Below are positions 26,097 to 35,148 of a stretch of DNA of 64,000 nt, piece by piece (the stretch's first letter is position 1; each line of letters opens with the position of its first letter). Below the pieces are notes generated by a model. That model worked only from the letters and a program-made list of their open reading frames with translations, was not told the origin of the DNA and ran no database searches. The stretch comes from JASGDN01 sp049841275 (lineage in GTDB: Bacteria; Chloroflexota; Chloroflexia; Thermomicrobiales; UBA6265): the NCBI GenBank assembly GCA_049841275.1, contig JASGDN010000069.1, positions 106,869-170,868 of the forward strand, given 5' to 3'. The translations under genes were made by a program, and so were the position numbers.

Positions 26097-26237
26097 GAAG
26101 GCTCCTCCGGGCGGCGCGGGGATGGACGTGTTCGGGGATAGCTTAGCGCAAGTCCGCCTCCGGGCAACCGGGGTCTGCTCCGGCTATGCGATGATGGAGT
26201 GCCAATATGGGGTGTGGCGTGTGAGGGGGATGGAACG

Positions 26238-27254
26238 GTGTCCGTAGTCAAGCCGCGCGCGCTCCGGACGGGCGATACGATCGGGATCGTGAGTCCGGCA
26301 TGGTTCGGGGGAGACGTGTTCATTCCCCGGGCGCAGCACGGGATTCGTCACCTCGAATCGCTGGGGTTTCGCGTGATCGTCGGCAAACATGCCTTCAACA
26401 ACCGCGATCATGTCTCGGATACGGCGGAGCGTCGAGCCGATGATATCAACGCCATGTTTGCTGATCCCGATGTGGCGATGCTGCTGGCGACGATTGGCGG
26501 GACGCATACCGCGGAGGTTCTCCCATTTCTCGACTGGAACTTGATCCGGCGGAATCCGAAGATCGTAATGGGCTACTCCGATATCACGACGCTCAATGTC
26601 GCGCTCTATACGGAGACCGGCCTATGCACGATCAACGGTCCGTATGTGATGAGCGACTGGGCCGAGTATCCAGGGATGCCGCCGGTCAGCGAGGATTGGG
26701 TGCTGCGCATGCTGATGCGGGCCGAGCCTTCGGGTGCGATCCCGGTCCCGCCGGTGTGGACCAACGAGTTCCTGGATTGGACGACCGGCGCCGACCGCAC
26801 CCGCGCTCGGAAGATACAGATGAACGCGGGTTGGACGGTGGTGCGACATGGCACGGCGTTCGGCCGTCTGGTCGGCGGGTGCATCGAGAGCTTGCAACCG
26901 TTGCGGGGGACACGCTTCTGGCCGGAACTGGAGGGCTGCATCCTCTTCCTGGAGACGGCGGGAGACATCAACTCGCCATACGCGACGGACGAGCTGATGG
27001 CGGGTCTCGACCTCATGGGCGTCTTCGACCAGATTGCCGGATTGCTGTTCGCGAAGCCGGCCGCGTTTTCAGAGACGGACTGGCGGCGTTTCGATGCGTT
27101 GCTGGCTGAGCGGGCGGAACATTGGGACTTCCCAGTGATCGCCAACATGGATTTCGGGCATCACTCACCGAATCTGGCGATGCCCTTGGGGGTGCGGGCG
27201 ACTATGGCTACCGATCCTGTGCGCATCACGTTCGACGAAGCGGTGGTGAAGTGA
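26238..27254 (+). CDS. S66 family peptidase (LD-carboxypeptidase/MccF-like)
   Basis: 338 aa, family length. S66 Ser proteases cut L-D peptide bonds in muropeptides, or inactivate microcin C-type acyl-nucleotides. Catalytic Ser is Ser114 in IVMGYSDITTL; the charge relay continues with Glu in ILFLETAGD (about 238) and His in MDFGHHSPNLAMP (about 310). The oxyanion segment is ATIGGTHTAE. The N-terminus LRTGDTIGIVSPAWF is diagnostic. GTG at 26238 was chosen as start: GAGGGGGAT stands about 8 nt upstream, and residue 1 then meets the family start. No signal peptide, so it acts in the cytoplasm. Confidence 0.88.
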   Translation: MSVVKPRALRTGDTIGIVSPAWFGGDVFIPRAQHGIRHLESLGFRVIVGKHAFNNRDHVSDTAERRADDINAMFADPDVAMLLATIGGTHTAEVLPFLDWNLIRRNPKIVMGYSDITTLNVALYTETGLCTINGPYVMSDWAEYPGMPPVSEDWVLRMLMRAEPSGAIPVPPVWTNEFLDWTTGADRTRARKIQMNAGWTVVRHGTAFGRLVGGCIESLQPLRGTRFWPELEGCILFLETAGDINSPYATDELMAGLDLMGVFDQIAGLLFAKPAAFSETDWRRFDALLAERAEHWDFPVIANMDFGHHSPNLAMPLGVRATMATDPVRITFDEAVVK

Positions 27255-27278
27255 AATGACGGGATCGGTGATGGATAT

Positions 27279-28067
27279 CTAGTTGTGGATTTGGCCAATG
27301 AGTCCGGCCACGCCGACAACGTCGCTGGCAAGCACCCTCAGCCGCCACAAGCCGTAGCAGGCCGATCGCCAGGAGAGGCTCGACGCCATCTCATCGTCAA
27401 CATAGCCCGACTGTTTCAGCCAGTCCCTGACATAGAGATCGTCGATGTCCGTGGAGGAATAGGGACGGATATCCTCGATCAGGGTTTGTAGGTTGCTGTT
27501 GGGCTTGGTTGCCGAAAGCTTGTCCAGATTGATCCAGACAGAGCGGCTGTAGCGGATTCTGGCGTTCTGGGACTTGAGGGCTGGATCGTAATCGACATCG
27601 ATGAGGAGGAGTTCCGTGCCGCCCGGGTAGTAAAGGCGACCTTCGGAGGTAGTCGTCTCCGCACGGTGCCCATTGTTGCTGTGGGCGATGGCGAGCCGAT
27701 GATTCAATTCGTCTACGAACCGGGAAAATGCCTCGTGGTTGATGCCGACAGGCGGTGGGGGATTGACAAAGTTGCGATCCACCTGATGGGCGAGGGCCAT
27801 GGACGTGGCGATTTTTCGGCTCGCGCGGGAATCCCGCAGGTCGTTACCTACCCAGAAGCTGAATCCTGCCCAGTACAGGTCGAAATAGCCGCCGGACCGT
27901 ATATGCCAGTAATCCAGAGACCGCGCGATCTCCTCTACGAGATTGTTCTGAACGGGAGACAGGATGATCCCGGCCAGTTGCGATGACCTTCCGGTCCTCT
28001 CGTAGATTTCCAGGGCGCGCCGCCTCGTGGAACGCTCAAATGTTGGAAAGTCATTGACCAGGTTCAT
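27279..28067 (-). CDS. Unrecognised protein, lower-GC orphan gene
   Basis: About 262 aa from ATG at 28067; a GTG at 28115 would add 16 residues. No family is recognised. It is soluble, with an N-terminal helical half (FERSTRRRALEIYERTGR, NNLVEEIARSLDYWHIRSGGYFDLYWAGF) and a mixed second half containing TELLLIDVDYDP and RIRYSRSVWINLDKL strands, and a final helical WRSACYGLWRLRVLASDVVG. Codons and base composition are visibly less GC-rich than neighbours, with many AAT, TTG and GTA codons, which suggests horizontal acquisition. It is alone: convergent with the S66 peptidase and separated from the S9 peptidase by 105 nt. Confidence 0.6.
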   Translation of the reverse strand: MNLVNDFPTFERSTRRRALEIYERTGRSSQLAGIILSPVQNNLVEEIARSLDYWHIRSGGYFDLYWAGFSFWVGNDLRDSRASRKIATSMALAHQVDRNFVNPPPPVGINHEAFSRFVDELNHRLAIAHSNNGHRAETTTSEGRLYYPGGTELLLIDVDYDPALKSQNARIRYSRSVWINLDKLSATKPNSNLQTLIEDIRPYSSTDIDDLYVRDWLKQSGYVDDEMASSLSWRSACYGLWRLRVLASDVVGVAGLIGQIHN

Positions 28068-28172
28068 CTCTTCCCGACCTACATGTGTCTGAGCTTCTAC
28101 ATTATTTGTACACACGGCACAGGAGGCCGAGAACCTTCGCCTCTTGTGCCGTGCGCGAACGGTACCGATGGA

Positions 28173-30308
28173 CTAGAGATACTCGTCGAACCAGGCGAGC
28201 GTGTGCTGCAACCGCTCCACGCGGTGCTTCGGGCCGCCGTTCCGCGAGAGACCGTGGCTCTCGCCGGGGAAGCGCACGAACTTGGTCGGCACGCCCAGCC
28301 GCTTCAGGGCGATGAACCATTGCTCGCCCTGCTCCATCGGGCAGCGGTAGTCGTTCTCGCTGTGCACGATCAGGCAGGGCGTCTTCACGTTCGCCACGTA
28401 CTTCAGCGGCGAGAGATCCCAGTACCGTTCCTGCTGGTCCCACGGCGTCCCCAGTTCCGGATCGAAGCTCACCAACGAGATGTCGTCCGTGCCATACATG
28501 CTGGTCATGTTCGAGATGCAGCGATCGGTGGCTGCTGCCCGGAAGCGGTCCGTGTGGCCGAGCAGCCAGTTCGTGATGAACCCGCCGTAGGAGCCGCCCG
28601 TCACGCCCAGGCGGTTCGGATCGATCCCGCCGAGGGAAATCGCGTGGTCGATCGCGCCCATGAAGTCCGGCGTATCCGCCTCGCCCCAATGCCGCGCCAC
28701 CTGCTGCGCGAAGTCCTCGCCGTAGCCGACGCTACCACGCGGATTGATGAAGAGCAGGGCGTAACCCTTCGCCGCGTAGAGTTGCAGCTCGTGGAAGAGC
28801 GCATTGCTGAATTGCCCGTGCGGTCCGCCGTGGACGTAGATCACCATCGGCACCAGCGCGCTGGTGGCCGTGTTCCCGGCCGGACGCAGCAGCCAGCACT
28901 GGATCGCCGCGTCGTTGACCGCGATCCAGAACTCCTCCGGCATCGCGACGCCGATCTTGCCTAGCCATTCCGCGTTGAAGGCCGTCAGTGGCGTCTCTGT
29001 CGCGCCGTCGAGATCCACGAGGCGAAGCTCGAACGGCGTGGTCGGGTCGGCGGCGGTGATGACGAGCCGGTCGTTGCCCGCATGCACGAAGGCGTTGATG
29101 TGGCGTCCCGAGGGCGAAAGCTGGGTGATGGTGTCGCCGTCAAGCGGGAAGCGCACGACGACAGTCGAACCACGGTCGCTGACGAGGGCATCCACCGCCG
29201 TGCCGTCCGGTGTCCAGGCGAACGGGGCGGAGGAAACGCCACCACCGGGTGCGCTCATGCTGGAATCGCCGATCGAGCGGTCGATGCCCGCCGAGAGGGA
29301 GCGCCGGTTCTCGCCGGTAGCGGTGCAGATCCAGAGCTGCTGGTTCACGACGATGGGCGGTGTGTCCTCGGTGCCGGTGAAGGCGAGGTGGGACCCATCC
29401 GGCGACCAGATCGGGGAGCGGAACTCGCCACCCGTTGTCAGACGGCGTGGTTCACCGCCCGAAGCCGGGATCGTCCAGATGTCGCTGACCGCGCTCATGT
29501 CCCAATTGGCGTCGCGGTTGGCGGCGAAGGCGATCTCGTGTCCGGCAGGCGACCACGCTGGCGACCCGTGGTTGAAATGCCCGCTCGTCAGCTGGATGGG
29601 ATCGACCTCCGGGTGCCGCGTGTCGACCGTGAAGATGTGGCTGACCTTGTCCTCCAGGAAGCCGCGCCCATCGAACTTGTAGCGCGCCGAGGTGATGACC
29701 TTCACATCGCTCTTCTCGTCGTCCTTCTGCTCCGAGTCGCCCTCCGGGTGTACACGGCTCGTGAAGGCGAGGCGCTGGCTGTCCGGCGCCCAGACGGGAT
29801 CGCCCGCGCCGTTCTTCAGCGTGGTGATCTGGATCGCCTCGCCGCCGTCGACCGGGAGGATGAAGAGCTGCGGCTTCTTGTCGTCGCGGGTGGAGATGAA
29901 GGCGATCTTCGTGCCGTCCGGCGACCAGCGCGGAGAGGAATCGCTTGCCTTGCCGGCCGTGAGCTTGCGCGGGGCGCTGGAACCATCCAGCGGGACGAGC
30001 CAGAGCGCGGAGCGGTATTCGTTCGCGTCCTTGTCGATAGTGGTGACAGACGTGACGGCCCTGGTGCCGTCCGGGGAGATGGCAGCCTCGCCGGGAAGGG
30101 CGTATGCGTAGAGGTCGTCGATCTCGAAGGGGCGGCCGGAACGGGCCGGAGCGTCGTTCGCGCGGATAGCCTTCGCGGCGGCGGAGTGTGCCCAGCCGGG
30201 TTCGATCTTCGCGAGCAGTGCCTCCAGGGAGGCGCTTGCCGCGACTTTGGCGTCCTTGACGGAGGCTTTCGCCTTCTTCTTCGGGGTGTCGTCGGATTTC
30301 TTGGGCAT
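28173..30308 (-). CDS. S9 family peptidase (acylaminoacyl-peptidase type)
   Basis: 711 aa. N-terminal beta-propeller (about 60-420) with WD/TolB-like blades AISPDGTRAVTSV, SPRWSPDGTKIAFIST, PVWAPDSQRLAFTS, SPAWSPAGHEIAFAA, SPIWSPDGSHLAFTG; C-terminal alpha/beta hydrolase (about 450-711) with nucleophile in LGVTGGSYGGFITNW, Asp in LIVHSENDYRCPMEQ and His in FPGESHGLSRNG. It cleaves short oligopeptides or acyl-peptides. The N-terminus MPKKSDDTPKKKAKASVKDAK is a Lys-rich tail, not a signal peptide, so a cytoplasmic location is expected. ATG at 30308 has AAGGAATCC upstream. Confidence 0.93.
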   Translation of the reverse strand: MPKKSDDTPKKKAKASVKDAKVAASASLEALLAKIEPGWAHSAAAKAIRANDAPARSGRPFEIDDLYAYALPGEAAISPDGTRAVTSVTTIDKDANEYRSALWLVPLDGSSAPRKLTAGKASDSSPRWSPDGTKIAFISTRDDKKPQLFILPVDGGEAIQITTLKNGAGDPVWAPDSQRLAFTSRVHPEGDSEQKDDEKSDVKVITSARYKFDGRGFLEDKVSHIFTVDTRHPEVDPIQLTSGHFNHGSPAWSPAGHEIAFAANRDANWDMSAVSDIWTIPASGGEPRRLTTGGEFRSPIWSPDGSHLAFTGTEDTPPIVVNQQLWICTATGENRRSLSAGIDRSIGDSSMSAPGGGVSSAPFAWTPDGTAVDALVSDRGSTVVVRFPLDGDTITQLSPSGRHINAFVHAGNDRLVITAADPTTPFELRLVDLDGATETPLTAFNAEWLGKIGVAMPEEFWIAVNDAAIQCWLLRPAGNTATSALVPMVIYVHGGPHGQFSNALFHELQLYAAKGYALLFINPRGSVGYGEDFAQQVARHWGEADTPDFMGAIDHAISLGGIDPNRLGVTGGSYGGFITNWLLGHTDRFRAAATDRCISNMTSMYGTDDISLVSFDPELGTPWDQQERYWDLSPLKYVANVKTPCLIVHSENDYRCPMEQGEQWFIALKRLGVPTKFVRFPGESHGLSRNGGPKHRVERLQHTLAWFDEYL

Positions 30309-30344
30309 TGTGGGATTCCTTCAGGGAGATTCTGTGGATATCCG

Positions 30345-30412
30345 GCTGCGCCGGATTGCGCTTCGCGCGGGGGTTCTTCGCTGCGCTCAGAATGACAAGG
30401 AAAGATGAGGTG
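30345..30412. repeat. Small interspersed repeat-like fragment
   Basis: Between the S9 peptidase start and MoeA stop lies CTTCGCTGCGCTCAGAATGA, a phrase I recall as part of short repeats scattered in intergenic regions of many bacteria, next to a small stem CCGGCTGCGCCGG. Only one copy is seen in this window, so repeat status rests on recall. Confidence 0.35.
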
Positions 30413-30439
30413 TGTTGTAACGCTCCCAATGCGCGTCGG

Positions 30440-31708
30440 TCAATCGGCGTAGGGTGGGGCGAGCATGATGGCGTTCACCTGCTCCCCGGCGCGATAGATC
30501 GATTCGCGCGGGGCGATGATCAGCAACGCGTTGATGCCGAGGAACGATTGCAGGCGTGAGGAGATCTGGTTGCCGGTGTTCCGGCCGACGAGGCGTCCGT
30601 CCGCGCTGACGCTGACCACGCCGCGCTGGTACTCGATGCGGTCGGATGGTTTGACGTCCTCCGAGAGCGCCACCGTCAGCGTCGTGCGGTCGATCCTGTT
30701 GGCCGGCAGGCCGATCATCTGGCGGATGGCCGTCTTGATGAAGAGTTCGCAGGTGACCAGCGACGAAACCGGGTTGCCCGGCAGCCCGAAGACCAGGGTC
30801 GTCCCGTCCGGACCGCCCGTCGCGAAGTTGAGCGGCTTGCCGGGCTTCATGTAGAGCCGCCGGAAATGGACCTGCACGTCGTCGGCGTCGAAGAGGATCG
30901 CCTTGATGAGGTCGAGTTCACCCATCGAGACGCCGCCGGAGGTGATGACGATGTCGTCTTCCGCCAGCCGGGTGCAGAGCAGGGACTCCAGGTCTTCGCG
31001 GACATCCGGCGCCTTGCCGATCCAGGTGATCTCCACCGGTTCTTCCTGCAGGGAGGTGGCGAGGCTGAAGCGGTTGGCGTCCCGGATCTGGCCGGGGCCG
31101 AGCGGTTGGTGGTCCGACGGGTCCACGAGTTCGTCGCCGGTGGAGAGGATGCTGACCTTCGGCTTCCGTGCGACGGGAACGGGATCGATGCCCATGCTGG
31201 CGAGCAGGCCGATCTCCGGCGCGCCAAGACGGGTCCCCTTCGGCAGCACGAGTGTCCCCTGTTTCAGGTCGCTGCCGACCGGACGCACGTTCGCGCCGGG
31301 CTTTACATCCTCCTGATGGATGACGACGTGATCCTCTTTCAGCTCGGTTGCCTCGACCGGGACGACGGCGTTCGCGCCAGGCGGGAGGGCGGCGCCGGTC
31401 ATGATGCGGACGGTGTAGCCCTCGGTCACCTCGGCGTCGATGACCGCGCCGGCGTGCTGGGTGCCGATGATCTCGCGCCAGGGGGAACTGTCCTCGGCGA
31501 GGACGGCGAATCCATCCATCGTGGAAGCGGGAAAGGGCGGATGGTCCTCGGGCGCGAGGATGTCCTCGGCGAGAATGCGGCCGCCGGCATTAAGGATAGG
31601 TACGCATTCGCTGCCGACCGGTGTCAGGTGACGGTCGATGATGGAGCGGGCCTCATCGGGCGGACGCATGCGATCGAGTTCCTGCATGTCGATGGAAGGA
31701 GCGCTCAT
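30440..31708 (-). CDS. moeA: Molybdopterin molybdenumtransferase MoeA
   Basis: 422 aa. Inserts molybdate into adenylated molybdopterin. Domain I/II: ILNAGGRILAEDILAPEDHPPFPASTMDGFAV; RIMTGAALPPGANAVVPVE; catalytic domain III with VSILSTGDELVDPS, GQIRDANRFSL, DDIVITSGGVSMGELDLIK and KPGKPLNFA...FGLPGNPVSSLVTCELF; domain IV follows with ALSEDVKPSDRIEYQRGVV. All major conserved segments are present and length is normal. The start at 31708 gives MSAPSIDMQELDRMRPPDEAR. Together with the MoaD-MoaE fusion at 25 kb it indicates active Mo-cofactor synthesis. Confidence 0.95.
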   Translation of the reverse strand: MSAPSIDMQELDRMRPPDEARSIIDRHLTPVGSECVPILNAGGRILAEDILAPEDHPPFPASTMDGFAVLAEDSSPWREIIGTQHAGAVIDAEVTEGYTVRIMTGAALPPGANAVVPVEATELKEDHVVIHQEDVKPGANVRPVGSDLKQGTLVLPKGTRLGAPEIGLLASMGIDPVPVARKPKVSILSTGDELVDPSDHQPLGPGQIRDANRFSLATSLQEEPVEITWIGKAPDVREDLESLLCTRLAEDDIVITSGGVSMGELDLIKAILFDADDVQVHFRRLYMKPGKPLNFATGGPDGTTLVFGLPGNPVSSLVTCELFIKTAIRQMIGLPANRIDRTTLTVALSEDVKPSDRIEYQRGVVSVSADGRLVGRNTGNQISSRLQSFLGINALLIIAPRESIYRAGEQVNAIMLAPPYAD

Positions 31709-31986
31709 GGGGATGACCTCGCGGATGGGGGCCGGGACATGCTGACGCGCCCCGGCGGAAGGGCGATGCTTCGCCGCATCCTACCATCCCGCCGGAGAGG
31801 AACGATGACGCGTGGATGTCGTGTGTGGGCGATTGCCGCGTCACCCCGACTCCCGACGTTCTGAGGGGATCGCCTTGCCGCGAGCCGTCTATTGCCTCGT
31901 GCGAGATCCGGTAGGGGGATCCCGTTACAGGGTGTGCTGCATGGTGTCCTTGCCACGGAAGGCCACTTCGGCCAATGATGACGCGT

Positions 31987-33132
31987 TCATGGACGCAGCA
32001 AGTGCCGGACCCGTGCGGCCTCCCGGGAGAGGTGATCGCGCTCCGGCACGTTTGTCGCGGTGCGGGAAGCCTCGGCATAGAGATCGGCGGCGCGCTCGAG
32101 GTTGCCGGCGCGTTCGTGCAGGTAGGCTGCCACGGCAGCGTGACGGGGCAGGCCGGGGTCCACATCAGCCAGCGCCGCCAGACCGGCCTGCGGGCCGCTG
32201 GCCTCCCCGATGGCCACCGCGCGGTTGAGCCGCACCACCGGGCTGCCGGTGATGCGCAGCAGTTCGTCGTACCACTCCACGATCTGTACCCAATCCGTTT
32301 CGGCGGTGCTCGGCGCATCCGCATGCAGGGCGGCGATCGCGGCCTGTGCCTGGTATTCGCCCAGACGGTCGCGGGCCAGCGCGGCCTGGAGCATCGCCAC
32401 TCCCTCTGCGATCAGTCGTGTGTCCCACAGGGATCGGTCTTGCTTGCCAAGTGGTACCAGGCGACCTCCCGGGCCAGTGCGGGAGGTGCGGCGGGCATGG
32501 TGCAGCAGCATGAGCGCCAGCAGCCCCGCGACCTCGGGCTCGTCGGTCAACGCGACGAGTTGGCGGGTGAGACGGATCGCCTCGGCGGCCAGGTCGATGT
32601 CTCCGCCATACCCCTCGTTGAAGACGAGGTAGAGCACGCGCAGCACCGTTCCCATATCTCCGGGCTGGTCCAGTGGCAGGCCTGCGATCCGCCGCTTTGC
32701 CCGGCTGATCCGCTGTGCCATGGTCGCCTCGGAGACGAGGTAGGCTGTCGCGATCTGCTTCGTGGTCAGGCCACCGACCGCGCGCAGCGTCAAGGCGACG
32801 GCCGAGTCTTGCGGCAAGGTGGGATGCGCACACAGGACGTAGAGCTGCAGCGTATCGTCCGTGGTGGGGGTGGGGTCTGGCAGGGGCTCGGCTGCCACGG
32901 CGAGTTCCCGTGCCCGGCGCGACGCCTCGGCGCGAGCGGCGTCGAGGAACTTGCGCCATGCGACCGCGACGAGCCACCCTTTCGGATCGCGCGGCGGATC
33001 GTCCGGCCAGGTATCTAGCGCCCGGATCAGGGCCTCCTGCACCGCATCCTCGGCTGATACGAAGTCGGCCCCGCGCCGGAGGAGGACACCAATCGCCGCA
33101 GGCACGAGGTCGCGCAGCAGCGACTCGTTCAT
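31987..33132 (-). CDS. ECF42-type sigma factor with C-terminal TPR-like extension
   Basis: 381 aa. N-terminal sigma-2 (AEDAVQEALIRALDTWP, PKGWLVAVAWRKFLDAAR) and sigma-4 (LTLRAVGGLTTKQIATAYLVSEATMAQRISRAKRRI) are followed by a long C-terminal domain (about 180-381) with VLYLVFNEGYGG, ARLL-type helices, YQAQAAIAALHADA, and NRAVAIGEASGPQAGLAAL, as in ECF42 proteins. These have no classical anti-sigma; the C-terminal domain is thought to control them. ATG at 33132 overlaps the stop of the DGPF/YCII gene (ATGA), the partner always seen with this group. A longer in-frame start at 33273 would lie inside that gene and is not used. Confidence 0.9.
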   Translation of the reverse strand: MNESLLRDLVPAAIGVLLRRGADFVSAEDAVQEALIRALDTWPDDPPRDPKGWLVAVAWRKFLDAARAEASRRARELAVAAEPLPDPTPTTDDTLQLYVLCAHPTLPQDSAVALTLRAVGGLTTKQIATAYLVSEATMAQRISRAKRRIAGLPLDQPGDMGTVLRVLYLVFNEGYGGDIDLAAEAIRLTRQLVALTDEPEVAGLLALMLLHHARRTSRTGPGGRLVPLGKQDRSLWDTRLIAEGVAMLQAALARDRLGEYQAQAAIAALHADAPSTAETDWVQIVEWYDELLRITGSPVVRLNRAVAIGEASGPQAGLAALADVDPGLPRHAAVAAYLHERAGNLERAADLYAEASRTATNVPERDHLSREAARVRHLLRP

Positions 33133-33536
33133 TCGGCGTTCGGGGCGGATACGCCGTAGAACGGCCGGACTTCGAGCCACTCGTGGAGCGGTTTGCCGCC
33201 AGGCCCGGGGGCGGCGGATAGCTCCCCGGCCAGCTGGACGGCGCGATCCCAGGACTCCACGTCGATGATGCACCAGCCGGCGATGAGGTCCTTGGTCTCC
33301 GCGAATGGGCCGTCGGTCACCGGCGGGCGTCCCTCGCCGTCGTACCGCACGAAGGTGCCGCCGGGAGCCAGGGCCTGCTCATCGACGAACTCCCCCGTCT
33401 CCTGCAGGCCGGCGATGAAATCGCGCATGTACTGGATGTGTGCATCGACCTCCTCCGGCGTCCATTGGTCCATTGGCGGCCAGTCGACCGCGTTGGCCGG
33501 GCCACCCCGGTAGTGCTTGAGGATCAGGTACTTCAT
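33129..33536 (-). CDS. YCII/DGPF family protein
   Basis: 135 aa. MKYLILKHYRGG and the name-giving VTDGPFAETKDLIAGWCIIDVESWDRAVQLA identify the DGPF branch of the YCII fold. Members sit next to ECF42 sigma factors, and this one overlaps the sigma start by 4 nt. Biochemical role is unknown; a small-ligand dimeric fold is expected. AAGGAGACCCTG precedes ATG at 33536. PPOX-fold and VOC genes follow upstream on the same strand, giving a possible four-gene stress unit. Confidence 0.9.
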   Translation of the reverse strand: MKYLILKHYRGGPANAVDWPPMDQWTPEEVDAHIQYMRDFIAGLQETGEFVDEQALAPGGTFVRYDGEGRPPVTDGPFAETKDLIAGWCIIDVESWDRAVQLAGELSAAPGPGGKPLHEWLEVRPFYGVSAPNAE

Positions 33537-33608
33537 CAGGGTCTCCTTCTTCGCGTTCTGCGGCCCGTTCCGGCTGTCCGTATCCGTGGACTGGTCGATG
33601 GTCGCCGA

Positions 33609-34106
33609 TCAGGTGTGCAGCCGTTCTTCCCGCTGCCGGATCAGTTCCTCGACCGCGCTGGGGAGTGTCGTTTCGAAGTCGATCAACTTCGCCCACGTCG
33701 GGGTCACGACGATCCGGACCATTCCATCGTAGAGTGCGCGGACTCCGGCCTCCCACTCGATCCGCTGCTCGGGCGTCATCGTGTAGGGACCGCTCATCTG
33801 GAGGTATTCGTCCGGAATGCCCTCGACCGTGTCCAGTTCGGCCCGGCCCCGGATCAGCAGAATCTTCGGTGGATGCACCTCGGTGTCGATCGTCAGGGCT
33901 ACCATCGGATTGTGGCGCAGGGCCATGAGTTTCGGGGCGTTCGTTGCCGTGCACATGACGATCTCCTGGCCGTTCCAGGTGAACCCGATCGGGATCGTGC
34001 GTGGCGTGCCGTCCTTGGCGACGTACGCCAGCCGGGTCCGGTCGCGCGCCAGGAGCTCCTGGCTGAGCGGGCGGTTCAGGATCTCGGCGATCTCGGTGGG
34101 ATGCAT
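33609..34106 (-). CDS. Pyridoxamine 5'-phosphate oxidase-fold (FMN/F420-type) protein
   Basis: 165 aa split-barrel protein. RTRLAYVAKDGTPRTIPIGFTWNGQEIVMCTATNAPKL holds the flavin-phosphate strand pair, followed by NPMVALTIDTEVHPPKILLIRGRAELD. The family binds FMN or F420 and reduces small molecules; which cofactor applies cannot be read off. GGAAGGACCCC precedes the ATG at 34106. It is on the same strand as, and 72 nt upstream of, the DGPF gene. Confidence 0.82.
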   Translation of the reverse strand: MHPTEIAEILNRPLSQELLARDRTRLAYVAKDGTPRTIPIGFTWNGQEIVMCTATNAPKLMALRHNPMVALTIDTEVHPPKILLIRGRAELDTVEGIPDEYLQMSGPYTMTPEQRIEWEAGVRALYDGMVRIVVTPTWAKLIDFETTLPSAVEELIRQREERLHT

Positions 34107-34160
34107 GAGGGGTCCTTCCCGTCTCGGGCCGGTCGATCCGGCGGGTCGCGTTGGTGAAGG

Positions 34161-34601
34161 TCAGTTGATCTGCTCGGCCAGGCCGACGATGATTCCCGAG
34201 GGGCCGCGAAGGTAGCAGAGCCGGTAGATATCCTCATACTGCGCCACCTCACCGGGGAGTTCGCCACCATGCATCCGCAAACGGGCGATGGTGTCGTCGA
34301 TGTCATCGACGGCGAACATGACGCGATGCAGGCCCACGGTGTTGGGCGGCGGATCCTGTGGAGTGGCGACGATCGCCGCCGGGGCGTGGTAGGTCGCCAA
34401 CTCCAGCTTGCCGTGTCCGTCCGGAGTTCGCATCATCGCGATCTCGCTCCGGAGGCCGTCGAGTCCGACGGTGCGGGCCGCCCAGGTGCCTTCGATCATC
34501 GCCCGGCCTTCCTGCTCCATGCCGAGTTCGGTGAAGAAGGCTATGGCGGCGTCCAGGTTGTCGACGACGATGCCGACGTTGTCCATTCGCTGAATCGTCA
34601 T
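34161..34601 (-). CDS. VOC (glyoxalase/bleomycin-resistance fold) protein
   Basis: 146 aa with two beta-alpha-beta-beta-beta modules. MDNVGIVVDNLDAAIAFFTELGM opens the first and VGLHRVMFAVDDIDDTIARLRMHGG the second; the C-terminal YLRGPSGIIVGLAEQ carries the Glu that often binds metal. Substrate unknown; such proteins include fosfomycin and bleomycin resistance proteins and many isomerases. AAAAGGAGAATCACC precedes ATG at 34601. It ends 54 nt upstream of the PPOX-fold gene on the same strand, so co-transcription is likely. Confidence 0.85.
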   Translation of the reverse strand: MTIQRMDNVGIVVDNLDAAIAFFTELGMEQEGRAMIEGTWAARTVGLDGLRSEIAMMRTPDGHGKLELATYHAPAAIVATPQDPPPNTVGLHRVMFAVDDIDDTIARLRMHGGELPGEVAQYEDIYRLCYLRGPSGIIVGLAEQIN

Positions 34602-35148
34602 GGTGATTCTCCTTTTCCATGGTTGTGCGGCGCATCGGTGGCCGCTCGTATCCCTGGGACGGAGCCGGCTTCCCATTCTCGACATCCGATGGTTTCTTGC
34701 AGGGTTCTGTTTGACTGGCACGGTGGCCGTCGAGCGCGAGGAGAAACAGCCTCATGGGATGGCAAGCGGGTCTGGGCGACGTACGAGGATGTCGACATTA
34801 AACGCGGGTTCTTCGCGCAGATCGGCCAGAATTCGAGCAGACCGGGCTGGTGCGGACCGGGAAGGTCGGCTCAGCTGAAGGGCGTTTGTTCCCGCAGCGG
34901 ACGGCGGTCGCGTTCGCGCGGGCATGGCTGACCGACTTCCTGACGCCGGGCCGCGACGTAACGGCCTGAGCGCCCAATGGATTGGAGCCCCATACCGATC
35001 GGGATGTAGCGCAATAGTGCCCGATACCGCACAATGGCATCAATCCTCGTTCCGGGTCCCATCGAATCGTCATTCCATGTCGCCGGATGCCCAGCGGGAT
35101 GTCGGCAGCGTGGTGGCGGCGTCCTCTCGTCCACGGAAGGTTTCTTGC
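34602..35148. other. Intergenic stretch with a possible gene remnant
   Basis: About 550 nt. On the plus strand 34802-34969 is open without a good start and would give a C-terminal-looking peptide (RLFPQRTAVAFARAWLTDFL then TPGRDVTA and stop), possibly the tail of a decayed gene; I cannot name it. The minus strand here should hold the promoter for the VOC gene. GATACGAG near 34658 (minus sense) resembles the -10 of the promoter pair described at 48246 and 58587, but its upstream box is poor. Confidence 0.3.

Noticed and set aside
34802..34969. Short gene ending RLFPQRTAVAFARAWLTDFL
   Set aside because: No start codon with a ribosome site and no family match; kept only as a possible remnant within the intergenic entry.
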